Shown: positions 25,751 through 33,584 of the stretch, piece by piece | Position numbering within the stretch: the first letter of the stretch is position 1 | Layout: each line of letters starts with the position of its first letter | Source of the DNA: an uncultured Anaerococcus sp. | Lineage (GTDB): Bacteria > Bacillota_A > Clostridia > Tissierellales > Peptoniphilaceae | Assembly: GCA_902488555.1 (NCBI GenBank) | Contig: CABTWT010000001.1 | Coordinates: 1 to 64,000 of the forward strand | Length of the DNA stretch: 64,000 nucleotides | Direction: 5' to 3' | Translations under genes and position numbers: made by a program | The notes under the pieces: generated by a model | What the model saw: the letters and a program-made list of their open reading frames with translations, nothing else | Database searches by the model: none | Told to the model about the DNA's origin: nothing

Positions 25751-26560
25751 ATAAAAGAATATAAGATAAAAAGATTTACAAAAAATAAGGCATACTTACA
25801 GACTAAGTTTGGAGATGCAGTAATAGATAAGAAAGAAGTCAAAGATTTTCATCAAGGGGAAAAAGTAGAAGCTTATTTATATAAAGACTACGATAATTTA
25901 ATAAGAGCTAGTAGAGATTTTCCCTATGATGTTGATAAAATTTATGATTTAAAAGCTGTAAAAGTTGATAAGAAGGGTGTCTACTTTGAAATAGAAGGAG
26001 GAAGCCATGTTTTTATGCCTTTTACAGAAAGAACTTATAGAGTTATCATGCATATGACCTATCCTGTTGCTTTCAAGTTAGATAGTAAGGGTTTTATTTA
26101 TCTAACTAGCAAAATACGTGATTTACTTACAACTGACCACGAATTTCAAGAAAATGATGAAGTTACTGGCAGAATTTATTCTATAAATAAGGCAATTGGT
26201 GCTTTTGTTGCAATAGATAATAAGTATGATTCTTTACTTAGAATGGATGAGTTAAAAGGAGTTCACGTTGAAGGTGAACTAATCGAAGCCAGGGTAAAAG
26301 AAGTCAAAGATGATGGAAAAATTGAGCTTTCCCTAAGGCAGAGAGCTTATCTAGAAATTGATAACGATAGCGATATGATTTTAGACTATTTGATAGACCA
26401 CGATGGTGTGCTCTATCTATCAGATAATTCAAGCCCAGATAAAATTAATGCCATATTTGGCATAAGCAAATCATCCTTTAAAAGAGCCATAGGCAGACTT
26501 TATAAAAATAACGATATTAAGATATATAACAACAAAATTGAACTAGTAAAGAGGAACTAA
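25751..26560 (+). CDS. CvfB/YitL-like S1 RNA-binding protein with non-AUG start
   Basis: About 269 residues. Repeated S1-type beta-barrels (FGDAVIDKKEVKDFHQGEKV; GRIYSINKAIGAFVAIDN; EARVKEVKDDGKIELSLRQ) and a C-terminal winged helix (GISKSSFKRAIGRLYKNNDI) match CvfB. An ATG at 26015 would lose the first S1 domain. Upstream the frame is coding back to the YitT stop, with no ATG, GTG or TTG; AGGAG at 25740-25744 points to ATA at 25751 (or GTT at 25748). So start is either a rare AUA codon, read-through from YitT, or a base error. CvfB affects virulence regulators in Staphylococcus; here its role is unknown. Overlaps the parvulin start by one base. Confidence 0.75.
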   Translation: MKEYKIKRFTKNKAYLQTKFGDAVIDKKEVKDFHQGEKVEAYLYKDYDNLIRASRDFPYDVDKIYDLKAVKVDKKGVYFEIEGGSHVFMPFTERTYRVIMHMTYPVAFKLDSKGFIYLTSKIRDLLTTDHEFQENDEVTGRIYSINKAIGAFVAIDNKYDSLLRMDELKGVHVEGELIEARVKEVKDDGKIELSLRQRAYLEIDNDSDMILDYLIDHDGVLYLSDNSSPDKINAIFGISKSSFKRAIGRLYKNNDIKIYNNKIELVKRN

Positions 26561-27300
26561 TGAGCGAAAATAAATTATTGGCAGAGGTAAATGGTAAAAA
26601 AATCTATGAAGATGATGTATATCATGTTTTGGCTAGTATAGAAGATAAGCAGAGATTTAATTCTAAAGAAGGATTTGATATATTAACTGATGAACTTGTT
26701 AATCAAGAACTTATCCTTCAGGATGCCAAAGAAAATAAATTCGATCAAGAAGAAGAATTTATAGAAAGACTCGAAGAAGTCAAAAACGATATGCTAAAAA
26801 ACTATGCCATGCATAAAATTTTTAACGAAGTAACTATAAATGATGATGAAGTTTTGGATTATTATAATAAGAATAAAGATACACTATTTAGTCCAACAAC
26901 TTATACAGCTTCTCATATTTTACTAGAAGACGAAAACGAAGCTAATAAAATACTTGAAGAGATAAAAAATGGCCTAGACTTTGCTGAAGCTGCTAAAAAA
27001 TATTCCATAGACCCTTCAAAGGATAATGGAGGATCCTTAGGAACATTTCCAAAAGGAGTTATGGTTGCTGAATTCCAAGAGGGACTCGATAAGCTATCTA
27101 TAGGAGAAGTATCAGAACCAGTCAAATCTCAATTTGGCTACCATCTTATAAAACTTGATGATAAAAAAGTAAATGAACAAAACTTTGAGGACATTAAAGA
27201 TAATATTAGATCAACCTATGAAATGATCAAAAGACAGGAAAAATATTTAGAACTAGTAAATGAACTTTATAAGAAGTCTGAGGTCAAAAAATACTATTAG
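26560..27300 (+). CDS. Parvulin-type peptidyl-prolyl isomerase
   Basis: 246 residues. A SurA/PrsA-like N-terminal helical domain (about 1-115) and a parvulin domain with TASHILLEDE, DFAEAAKKYSIDPSKDNGGSLG and QFGYHLIKLDD. There is no signal peptide or lipobox, so unlike PrsA it seems to stay in the cytoplasm. It starts at the last base of the S1 gene stop (TAATG overlap), behind GAGGAA. Likely role is folding of cytosolic proteins. Confidence 0.9.
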   Translation: MSENKLLAEVNGKKIYEDDVYHVLASIEDKQRFNSKEGFDILTDELVNQELILQDAKENKFDQEEEFIERLEEVKNDMLKNYAMHKIFNEVTINDDEVLDYYNKNKDTLFSPTTYTASHILLEDENEANKILEEIKNGLDFAEAAKKYSIDPSKDNGGSLGTFPKGVMVAEFQEGLDKLSIGEVSEPVKSQFGYHLIKLDDKKVNEQNFEDIKDNIRSTYEMIKRQEKYLELVNELYKKSEVKKYY

Positions 27301-27309
27301 GCAGAAGTT

Positions 27310-28677
27310 ATGGATTATGAAAATACAATAAGTAATCTTCAAGAAAATTTAAGACAATTTGAATCGATAGATGCTTTAACCAATGAAAAGTCATATATTG
27401 ATGAATTTATAACTCATTCATCAAAATATGACCTTTCATACTTTGATGATTCCATCTATATCAAAAAAGGTGATAATCCCAAAGCTGTATTGCACTTAAA
27501 TATAGATTCAAAAATAAAAGATTCTCAAATATCACTGAGTGAAGATGGTCTTTATCTGTATTCTAACAATGATTTAAACTATATTAATTCCTTGTTAGCT
27601 ATTAATGAGCTTTTACAAAAATCTTCTAATAATTTTGATGTTTTGATTACTAACAATAATATTCAAAATGAGAATAGAGACTACAAGGCTTTGTATTTTC
27701 ACTTGAGAAGTAAGAATATTATAAATCTTAATCTTAGACAATCAAGATGTTTAGCAAATGAATTTTCTGCTTTGATTTTGTCGAAAATAAATATTCCAGT
27801 AGAAAGGTTTTATCCAGACTATGACTATAAGATTTTTAGAATTAGTTTATCTAATCTAATAGGTGGTCATAGTGGATCTGACCTTGATAAGGTTAGGATT
27901 AATTCTATAAAATCCCTGGTCACCTTTATTAGAAAAATGAAAGCCAAAGTAGATCTTGATATCATAAATCTTCAAGCAGGCGATAGGTACGACAGGATAC
28001 CTAATTTTGGGCATATAGATTTTGTAATCAAATCTGACTATGTTAGTGACCTAGAAGATATTTTTGATTTAGTTAAAAATGAATATATGGAAAAGAATTT
28101 AAAGCATGAACCTAATATGGATTTTACTTTGGAAGAAATCAATTTAAGTGAATTTAACCCAATTACCCAAGTATCATTTGAACACTTGGCTTCCTTTGTA
28201 GAACTTGTTCCATCTGGCGCATATGCTGTTGATAATTTGAACAATGAACTTATATCATCTATCAATTTATCTATATCTAGAACTAGTGAAGAATTTTTCA
28301 ATTTCATCATAGTTTATAGGTCTTTAACTAGTGAATCAATGAAAGAAATGCTCAAAACAACCAAAATGGCTGCAAAGATTAGTTCAGCTAATATAAAAAG
28401 TGGTTTAATAATACCAAGGTGGAAAAACAGTAAAGATAACTTAACGGAAGTTTTCAAACAAGCTTTTAATGATTTAACTGGAGAAGAATTTGATGTGGTA
28501 AAAACACAATATTCACTAGATTCAAGTATAATTTTTAACAATTTAGATGTTAACTTGATTTCATTAGGGGTAGAATATAAACAAGGGGAGAGTGGCAATT
28601 ATTTTTCTCCACTAGAAGATATAGCAGATATAATAAAACTAGTGGATACTGCTCTAACCCATTTAGCAAAACTATAA
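27310..28677 (+). CDS. PepD-like (M20C) protein without zinc ligands, probable pseudopeptidase
   Basis: 455 residues that align end to end with aminoacyl-histidine dipeptidase PepD. The lid-domain loop LIGGHSGSDLDKV (183-195), LQAGDRYDRIPNFGHIDFVI (221-240) and PSGAYAVDN are kept. The metal and catalytic positions are not: HLD becomes NID (64-66), GADN becomes YSNN (84-87), TEEAG becomes NNNIQ (115-119), NTDSEE becomes NLNLRQ (139-144), and the last His falls on Phe432. Only one ligand-side Asp (66) remains. I infer a non-enzymatic protein. It sits between the parvulin and the DUF1292 gene, ten bases from each. Alignment is by eye. Confidence 0.7.
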   Translation: MDYENTISNLQENLRQFESIDALTNEKSYIDEFITHSSKYDLSYFDDSIYIKKGDNPKAVLHLNIDSKIKDSQISLSEDGLYLYSNNDLNYINSLLAINELLQKSSNNFDVLITNNNIQNENRDYKALYFHLRSKNIINLNLRQSRCLANEFSALILSKINIPVERFYPDYDYKIFRISLSNLIGGHSGSDLDKVRINSIKSLVTFIRKMKAKVDLDIINLQAGDRYDRIPNFGHIDFVIKSDYVSDLEDIFDLVKNEYMEKNLKHEPNMDFTLEEINLSEFNPITQVSFEHLASFVELVPSGAYAVDNLNNELISSINLSISRTSEEFFNFIIVYRSLTSESMKEMLKTTKMAAKISSANIKSGLIIPRWKNSKDNLTEVFKQAFNDLTGEEFDVVKTQYSLDSSIIFNNLDVNLISLGVEYKQGESGNYFSPLEDIADIIKLVDTALTHLAKL

Positions 28678-28687
28678 GGAGTAGCTT

Positions 28688-29077
28688 ATGACAGAAAAAT
28701 TAGAATTGCACGGTCATGAAGTAGAGTTTTTAAAAAACGAAGGCAAGGCTATAATTGAAATCGATTTAGGTGATGCTAGCGATGAATGCTATCTATTGGA
28801 CATATTTTCAGTTGATGGCACAGATTATGTAGCCTTAATCTCTAGTGAAAGTTATGAAATTTATTTATTCTACTATGAGGATTCTTTCGAAGAAGATGAG
28901 ATTGACCTTAGATTAATAGATGATGAAGAAGAATTAGAAGAAGTTTTCCATTTATTCACCCACTATTGGGATGATGAAGCTATAGATCAAGTAGTAGAAG
29001 ACTATAATTCAGATTTAGAAGTTGAAGATGATATAGAAGATTTAGAAGAGGAAGATGTAGAAGATATTGATGAATAA
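28688..29077 (+). CDS. DUF1292 protein
   Basis: 129 residues. The first 85 or so fit the DUF1292 fold (KLELHGHEVEFLKNEG, YLLDIFSVDGTDYVALI, EIYLFYYE), and the tail is extremely acidic (EDDIEDLEEEDVEDIDE). Function of the family is unknown. AAGGAG precedes the ATG, and the gene overlaps the radical SAM gene by eight bases. Confidence 0.75.
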   Translation: MTEKLELHGHEVEFLKNEGKAIIEIDLGDASDECYLLDIFSVDGTDYVALISSESYEIYLFYYEDSFEEDEIDLRLIDDEEELEEVFHLFTHYWDDEAIDQVVEDYNSDLEVEDDIEDLEEEDVEDIDE

Positions 29078-30017
29078 TCCATATTATTCTATCAGCCAGT
29101 ACTACAAAGATACCTATGGTGAAAAGGTCTATAAACTTCCTGTAAAGCTATCATTGACCTGTCCAAATAGAGACGGAGCCAAATGTTATGGTGGATGTAT
29201 ATTTTGCGGTGATACGGGTGGCTCTTTTGAAAATTTGCCATCATACTTAAGTGTAGATGCCCAGCTAAGCCAAAATAAAGATTATATTGGCAGAAGATAC
29301 AAGGCAAATAAATTTATTGCTTATTTTCAAAACTTTACCAATACTTATATGACTTTAGAAGAATTTAAGGAAATAATCAGAGCTTGCGAGAAAGACTACA
29401 TAGTTGGTGTATCCATATCAACTAGGTCTGATTGTGTGAGCGAAGATAAGCTCATTTTTCTTAAAAAATGGAGTGATGAGTATGGTAAGGATATAACTTT
29501 TGAGCTAGGCTTACAGACTGCAAATTATAAGACCCTAGATATACTAAATAGGGGAGAAACTTTAGCTGAATTCATCGAAGCTTGTAATTTGATTAATAAA
29601 TACGGTTTTCGTATTTGCACTCATGTTATCTTATCTCTACCATGGGATGATATAAGAGATGTCAGACAAACAGCTTTGATAATCAACGCTCTCAATGTTA
29701 AGGAAATAAAAATACATTCACTATTTGTTATTAAGGGTACAAAATTATACCAAATGTACCAAAATAACGAATTTATAATGCCAAGCAAGGAAGAGTATAT
29801 AGAAAATGTTGTCGAGTTTCTAAGAATCATAGAGCCTGATGTTGCTGTTCAAAGGCTTGTAGGAAGAGCTCCTAAGGAAGAAACAGCCTTTTGCAATTGG
29901 GATACATCTTGGTGGTTAATTAGAGATGAGATAATAGAAAAAATGAATAGAAATGGATTTGTCCAAGGGGATAAGTCTCAAAAAGTAGTATTTTATAAAA
30001 TTAAGGGGGATATTTAA
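29070..30017 (+). CDS. Radical SAM protein, TIGR01212/YtqA family
   Basis: 315 residues. The cluster motif is CPNRDGAKCYGGCIFC with the spaced cysteines typical of this family, then TRSDCV, ELGLQTANYKTLDILNRGE, THVILSLPWD and RAPKEETAFCNWDTSWW near the end. The molecular job of the family is not settled; tRNA modification has been proposed for relatives. A TTG at 29067 sits one codon before the ATG at 29070, which I prefer. Overlaps the DUF1292 gene. Confidence 0.88.
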   Translation: MNNPYYSISQYYKDTYGEKVYKLPVKLSLTCPNRDGAKCYGGCIFCGDTGGSFENLPSYLSVDAQLSQNKDYIGRRYKANKFIAYFQNFTNTYMTLEEFKEIIRACEKDYIVGVSISTRSDCVSEDKLIFLKKWSDEYGKDITFELGLQTANYKTLDILNRGETLAEFIEACNLINKYGFRICTHVILSLPWDDIRDVRQTALIINALNVKEIKIHSLFVIKGTKLYQMYQNNEFIMPSKEEYIENVVEFLRIIEPDVAVQRLVGRAPKEETAFCNWDTSWWLIRDEIIEKMNRNGFVQGDKSQKVVFYKIKGDI

Positions 30018-30440
30018 ATGCTTTATTACGTAATTGGAGAAGAAGGAACAGGAAAGACACAATATCTAGTTGATGAGGCTAACAAAGAAAAAGAAAACAA
30101 CATTAATAATATAGTTTTCATCACAACTGATAAGGATAGAACTAGAATATCTGATCACAAGGTTAGACTCATCAATGCAAAAAGTTACAATATAAACTGC
30201 CACTGTGCACTAAAAGGATTCATTGCAGGAATCTTGGCTCGTGACTATGATATTGGGAAAGTATATGTAGATGGAATTTACGATATTATAGATTTTGATA
30301 AAGAAAAACTTGAGAAACTTACAGACAGTTTAAGTGAACTATCAGAATATGCAAAAGCAGATATCTACCTTAGTCTAGACTGGTCAAAAGAAGATATTCC
30401 TGAGTCAGATAAAGCTACAATAATTGAACTTAATCAATAA
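30018..30440 (+). CDS. Small P-loop protein of unknown function
   Basis: 140 residues. A Walker A motif, GEEGTGKT (7-14), starts the protein, and a Walker-B-like strand KVYVDGIYDII follows at about 81-91. The size is just one minimal ATPase core. It starts at the base after the radical SAM stop with AAGGGGG before it, and ends just before a terminator. I do not recognise a named family; AddB-like or thymidine-kinase-like fold are possible but not supported. Confidence 0.6.
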   Translation: MLYYVIGEEGTGKTQYLVDEANKEKENNINNIVFITTDKDRTRISDHKVRLINAKSYNINCHCALKGFIAGILARDYDIGKVYVDGIYDIIDFDKEKLEKLTDSLSELSEYAKADIYLSLDWSKEDIPESDKATIIELNQ

Positions 30441-30452
30441 TTTTGGCAAATG

Positions 30453-30478
30453 ACCGTCTCTAATGAGGCGGTTTTTTA
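30453..30478 (+). terminator. Terminator directly before the next gene
   Basis: ACCGTCTC (30453-30460) and GAGGCGGT (30465-30472) pair with one G-U around TAAT, followed by TTTTTT. The next ATG begins only three bases after the T-run; the 3' arm carries GAGGCGG, which could double as ribosome site. Confidence 0.85.
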
Positions 30479-30480
30479 TT

Positions 30481-31026
30481 ATGATGAATGAAAAGGAAAA
30501 GCTAAAGTCATTTGAGACATTTAGAAAGGAAAGCATAGATTTATTGGAAGAATCAAAACTTGATAAACAATCTTTCTTAGATACAAACTTAAATTACATA
30601 AATAAACTAGATTTGAAACCTTTTTCCACAATTAATAACATAAGCCAAGCCTTATACAATTATCAATACTACAATCTTTTGGCAAAAAAAGTAAATATAG
30701 AGGCTAATAAGATTAGTCACAATGAGAAAAAGAAAAAGAATTATATTAGGTTAATAAATCAAAGAGAAAATTATTATTATCTCAAAGATATAGCTAGCAT
30801 GAGATTATTAGAAATGATTAATTATGAGGATGTTGAAAGCTATTTTATTGACCTAAAATCTAGGAGATTAAGAGGTGTAATTTTTGAGATTAATATAAAG
30901 TCTATAGACAAGGTAATACTACATTCCAAATCCAAAGTTTTACTCAAAAAACTTAGAGATAATCATGTATTTGATGAAAGTTTGAGACCATCACTTATTG
31001 ATTCTTATGTAAATAAATCTTACTAG
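30481..31026 (+). CDS. Uncharacterised helical protein
   Basis: 181 residues, very rich in Lys, Asn, Tyr and predicted mostly helical, with NNISQALYNYQYYNLLAKKV and a C-terminal VILHSKSKVLLKKL. It has no signal peptide or membrane helix. I have a faint memory of similar clostridial proteins with NYQYYN and FHSKSK motifs but cannot name the family with confidence. Start is ATG 30481 or 30484; the frame opens upstream at 30463 inside the terminator hairpin. It ends one base before the RluD-type gene, suggesting coupling. Confidence 0.6.
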   Translation: MMNEKEKLKSFETFRKESIDLLEESKLDKQSFLDTNLNYINKLDLKPFSTINNISQALYNYQYYNLLAKKVNIEANKISHNEKKKKNYIRLINQRENYYYLKDIASMRLLEMINYEDVESYFIDLKSRRLRGVIFEINIKSIDKVILHSKSKVLLKKLRDNHVFDESLRPSLIDSYVNKSY

Positions 31027-31027
31027 T

Positions 31028-31984
31028 ATGATTGAAATAACGTTAAACAAAAACCAAGGAAACCAAAGATTTGATCGTTTTCTAAGAAAATATTTTGAAA
31101 ATGCACCCTTATCTGTTATACAGAAAAATATCAGAAAAAAGAATTTTAAAATTAATGATAAGAGAGCCAAAGCAGATGACTATGTATATGAAAACGACAA
31201 GATAAAGATGTATATATCTGATGAAAATTATGATAGATGGCTTACAAAAACTGATTTTAAGGCTAGTGATTTTAATTTAGATATAGTGTATGAAGATAAA
31301 AACATTATAATTATGGATAAAGAGTCTGGTCTTTTGACTCACAGCTCAAAAAAACAAGATTATGGTCATAATTTGGTGGATTATATGTTATCATATTTGT
31401 ATAAGACAAATCAAGTAGATAAGTCTGATAGAACCTTTAATCCAGCTGTAGTAAATAGGCTTGATAGAAATACAGCAGGGCTTATCATCGGTGCAAAAAA
31501 TGCTGATGCCTTGAGAAGCCTAAATAAAGTTATTAGAGAAAATAAGATTTCTAAATACTATCTAACCCTAGTAAATGGTGAAATCAAAGAAGCTTTTACT
31601 ATAGATACTAGAATATCAAAAAATGAAAATAAAAATAAGATTAAATCATCCAGAGATGGATCTAGGATAATAACAAATTTTAGACCCTTAGAAACAAATC
31701 ATAAATATACTTTACTGGAGTGTGAGCTTATAACAGGCAAAACCCATCAGATCAGATATTCTCTAAAGAAAAATGGTACTCCTATCATAGGAGATAGAAA
31801 GTATGGCGATAAACAGACCAACGATTTTGTAAGTAAAAGATTTGGTATAAATAATCAAGTTTTACTAGCCTACAAAATAAAATTTGATGATATTGATAAG
31901 ATAAATTATCTAAAAGATAAAGTCTTTAAGTCAAAGAAAATCGATGATATAGAAAAATTAAAGAATGCACTATTTAAAATATAG
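31028..31984 (+). CDS. RluC/RluD-type pseudouridine synthase
   Basis: 318 residues. N-terminal S4 RNA-binding domain (about 12-75: RFDRFLRKYFENAPLSVIQK, DDYVYENDKI), then the synthase domain with VNRLDRNTAGLIIGAKN (catalytic Asp) and TGKTHQIRYSLKKNGTPIIGD. Acts on 23S rRNA in known members of this class. Second RluA-family protein in the window, distinguished by the S4 domain. Follows the unknown gene after one base. Confidence 0.9.
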   Translation: MIEITLNKNQGNQRFDRFLRKYFENAPLSVIQKNIRKKNFKINDKRAKADDYVYENDKIKMYISDENYDRWLTKTDFKASDFNLDIVYEDKNIIIMDKESGLLTHSSKKQDYGHNLVDYMLSYLYKTNQVDKSDRTFNPAVVNRLDRNTAGLIIGAKNADALRSLNKVIRENKISKYYLTLVNGEIKEAFTIDTRISKNENKNKIKSSRDGSRIITNFRPLETNHKYTLLECELITGKTHQIRYSLKKNGTPIIGDRKYGDKQTNDFVSKRFGINNQVLLAYKIKFDDIDKINYLKDKVFKSKKIDDIEKLKNALFKI

Positions 31985-31993
31985 GAGAATTTA

Positions 31994-32896
31994 ATGGACA
32001 AAGTAATAGGAATAGACTTAGGTGGTACAAAAATTAATGCATGTCTTATTGACCAAGACGGCAATATCGTTGAGAGAAATAGCATAGAAACTGAAGCTAA
32101 AAAAGGAAGAGATGTTGTTTTATCAAATATTAGAAAGGCTATATATGGTCTTGATTTTAAAGAAGCAAAAGCTATTGGTATTGGAACCCCTGGCTTTATA
32201 GATTCAGAAAATGGAGTTGTAACCTTTGCTGGGAACATAGATGGCTGGACTGGACTTAACTTAAAAGAAGCTGTAGAAACATTTGTCGATGTGCCTGTAT
32301 TCGTAGAAAATGATGCAAACATTGCCCTAGTTGCTGAAAAATGGATTGGAGCAGCTCAAAATGCCAAAGATATAGTAATGATTACTCTTGGTACTGGCTT
32401 AGGTGGGGCAGTATATAACGAAAAGGGAGGGTTATTGGCAGGGTCTCATTTCCAAGGTGCTGAGCTTGGACACATGATCTTATACCCAGGTGGAGATTAT
32501 TGTACATGTGGCCAACATGGATGTGCAGAAGCATACTGTGCAGGAACAGCCCTAGGAAAAACTTACAAAAAACTTACTGGAGAAGATTTGACTGGTGAAG
32601 AAATTCTATCTAGAGTTGATGAAGATCCAAAGGCTATGGAAGTTCTTGAAACCTATCAAAGCAACTTAGCTTATTACTTGACAAGTCTAAGAAATATCTT
32701 TGATCCAGAAGTCATTGTAATAGGTGGTGGAGTTATCAATTCCAAAGAAATTTGGTGGGATGGAATGATTGAAAAATTCAATGATTATTGTAACAACACC
32801 CTAAATATAAGTGTTATACCAGCTAAGTTCTTGAATGATTCAGGAGTAATAGGTGCAGGGAAAATTGCCTTTGAAAGGATGAGCAATGGAAAATAA
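31994..32896 (+). CDS. glk: ROK-family glucokinase
   Basis: 300 residues. Phosphorylates glucose with ATP. N-terminal phosphate loop GIDLGGTKINACLID, the ROK signature around LGTGLGGAV and GAELGHMILYPGG, and the zinc motif CTCGQHGCAEAYC are present. Provides glucose-6-phosphate from free glucose, for example that released from glycogen. Other ROK sugar kinases are possible but GlkA-like features dominate. TAGGAGA precedes the ATG. Its last 11 bases overlap the response regulator gene, which suggests joint transcription. Confidence 0.9.
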   Translation: MDKVIGIDLGGTKINACLIDQDGNIVERNSIETEAKKGRDVVLSNIRKAIYGLDFKEAKAIGIGTPGFIDSENGVVTFAGNIDGWTGLNLKEAVETFVDVPVFVENDANIALVAEKWIGAAQNAKDIVMITLGTGLGGAVYNEKGGLLAGSHFQGAELGHMILYPGGDYCTCGQHGCAEAYCAGTALGKTYKKLTGEDLTGEEILSRVDEDPKAMEVLETYQSNLAYYLTSLRNIFDPEVIVIGGGVINSKEIWWDGMIEKFNDYCNNTLNISVIPAKFLNDSGVIGAGKIAFERMSNGK

Positions 32897-33584
32897 TAAG
32901 GTTTTAATCCTTGATGATGAAAGTTCAATAAGACAATTTATGAAAATAAATTTGGAGTACCAAGGATATCAAACTTGTGAGGCAGCTACAGGAGAAGAAG
33001 CCATAAAGGTTTTTGAAGAGGAAAATCCAGCTGTAGCCATACTAGATGTTATGCTGCCAGGTATATCTGGTTATGAAGTTTGCCAGGCTATAAGGGAAAA
33101 ATCTCCAAAGGTTGGCATTATTATGGTTTCTGCCAAAAGCCAAGATATTGATAAGATTTTGGGCCTAGAAAGAGGGGCTGATGATTATATAATAAAACCT
33201 TTCAACCCACAAGAGTTAATACTAAGAGTCAGATCATTGATGAGAAGGGTCAACTTAACAGAAGCAGTCGAGGATAAAAAAGAAAGAAACTCTATTTCTG
33301 ATGGGCCTTTTACTCTAGACATATATGCAAAAACTTTCTATAAGAATGACAAAGAAGTAGATGTCACTCCAACAGAGTTTACAATTCTTAAAAACTTTAT
33401 AGAATCCAAAGGAAAAGCTATGACTCGTGATGAGATTATGGCTCAAACTTGGGGTGAGAATTATAGCAATGATACAAAAATAGTTGATGTAAACATAAGA
33501 AGAATAAGATCAAAAATAGAAGAAGACCCAGCAAAACCTCAATATATAGAAACTGTCTGGGGAACAGGTTATAGATGGAAATAA
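32886..33584 (+). CDS. OmpR/PhoB-family response regulator
   Basis: 232 residues. Receiver domain with acidic pair DDE at 10-12, phospho-acceptor Asp54 in AILDVMLPG and Lys104-type KPF, then a winged-helix DNA-binding domain (VTPTEFTILKNFIESKGKAM, VDVNIRRIRSKIE, VWGTGYRWK). It overlaps the glucokinase gene at its start and the histidine kinase gene at its end. Closest in style to PhoB/WalR regulators; target genes not evident. Confidence 0.93.
   Translation: MENNKVLILDDESSIRQFMKINLEYQGYQTCEAATGEEAIKVFEEENPAVAILDVMLPGISGYEVCQAIREKSPKVGIIMVSAKSQDIDKILGLERGADDYIIKPFNPQELILRVRSLMRRVNLTEAVEDKKERNSISDGPFTLDIYAKTFYKNDKEVDVTPTEFTILKNFIESKGKAMTRDEIMAQTWGENYSNDTKIVDVNIRRIRSKIEEDPAKPQYIETVWGTGYRWK

Noticed and set aside
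26015..26560. S1 gene starting at ATG 26015
   Set aside because: Would drop the first S1 domain although upstream sequence is clearly coding in the same frame; kept only as an alternative.
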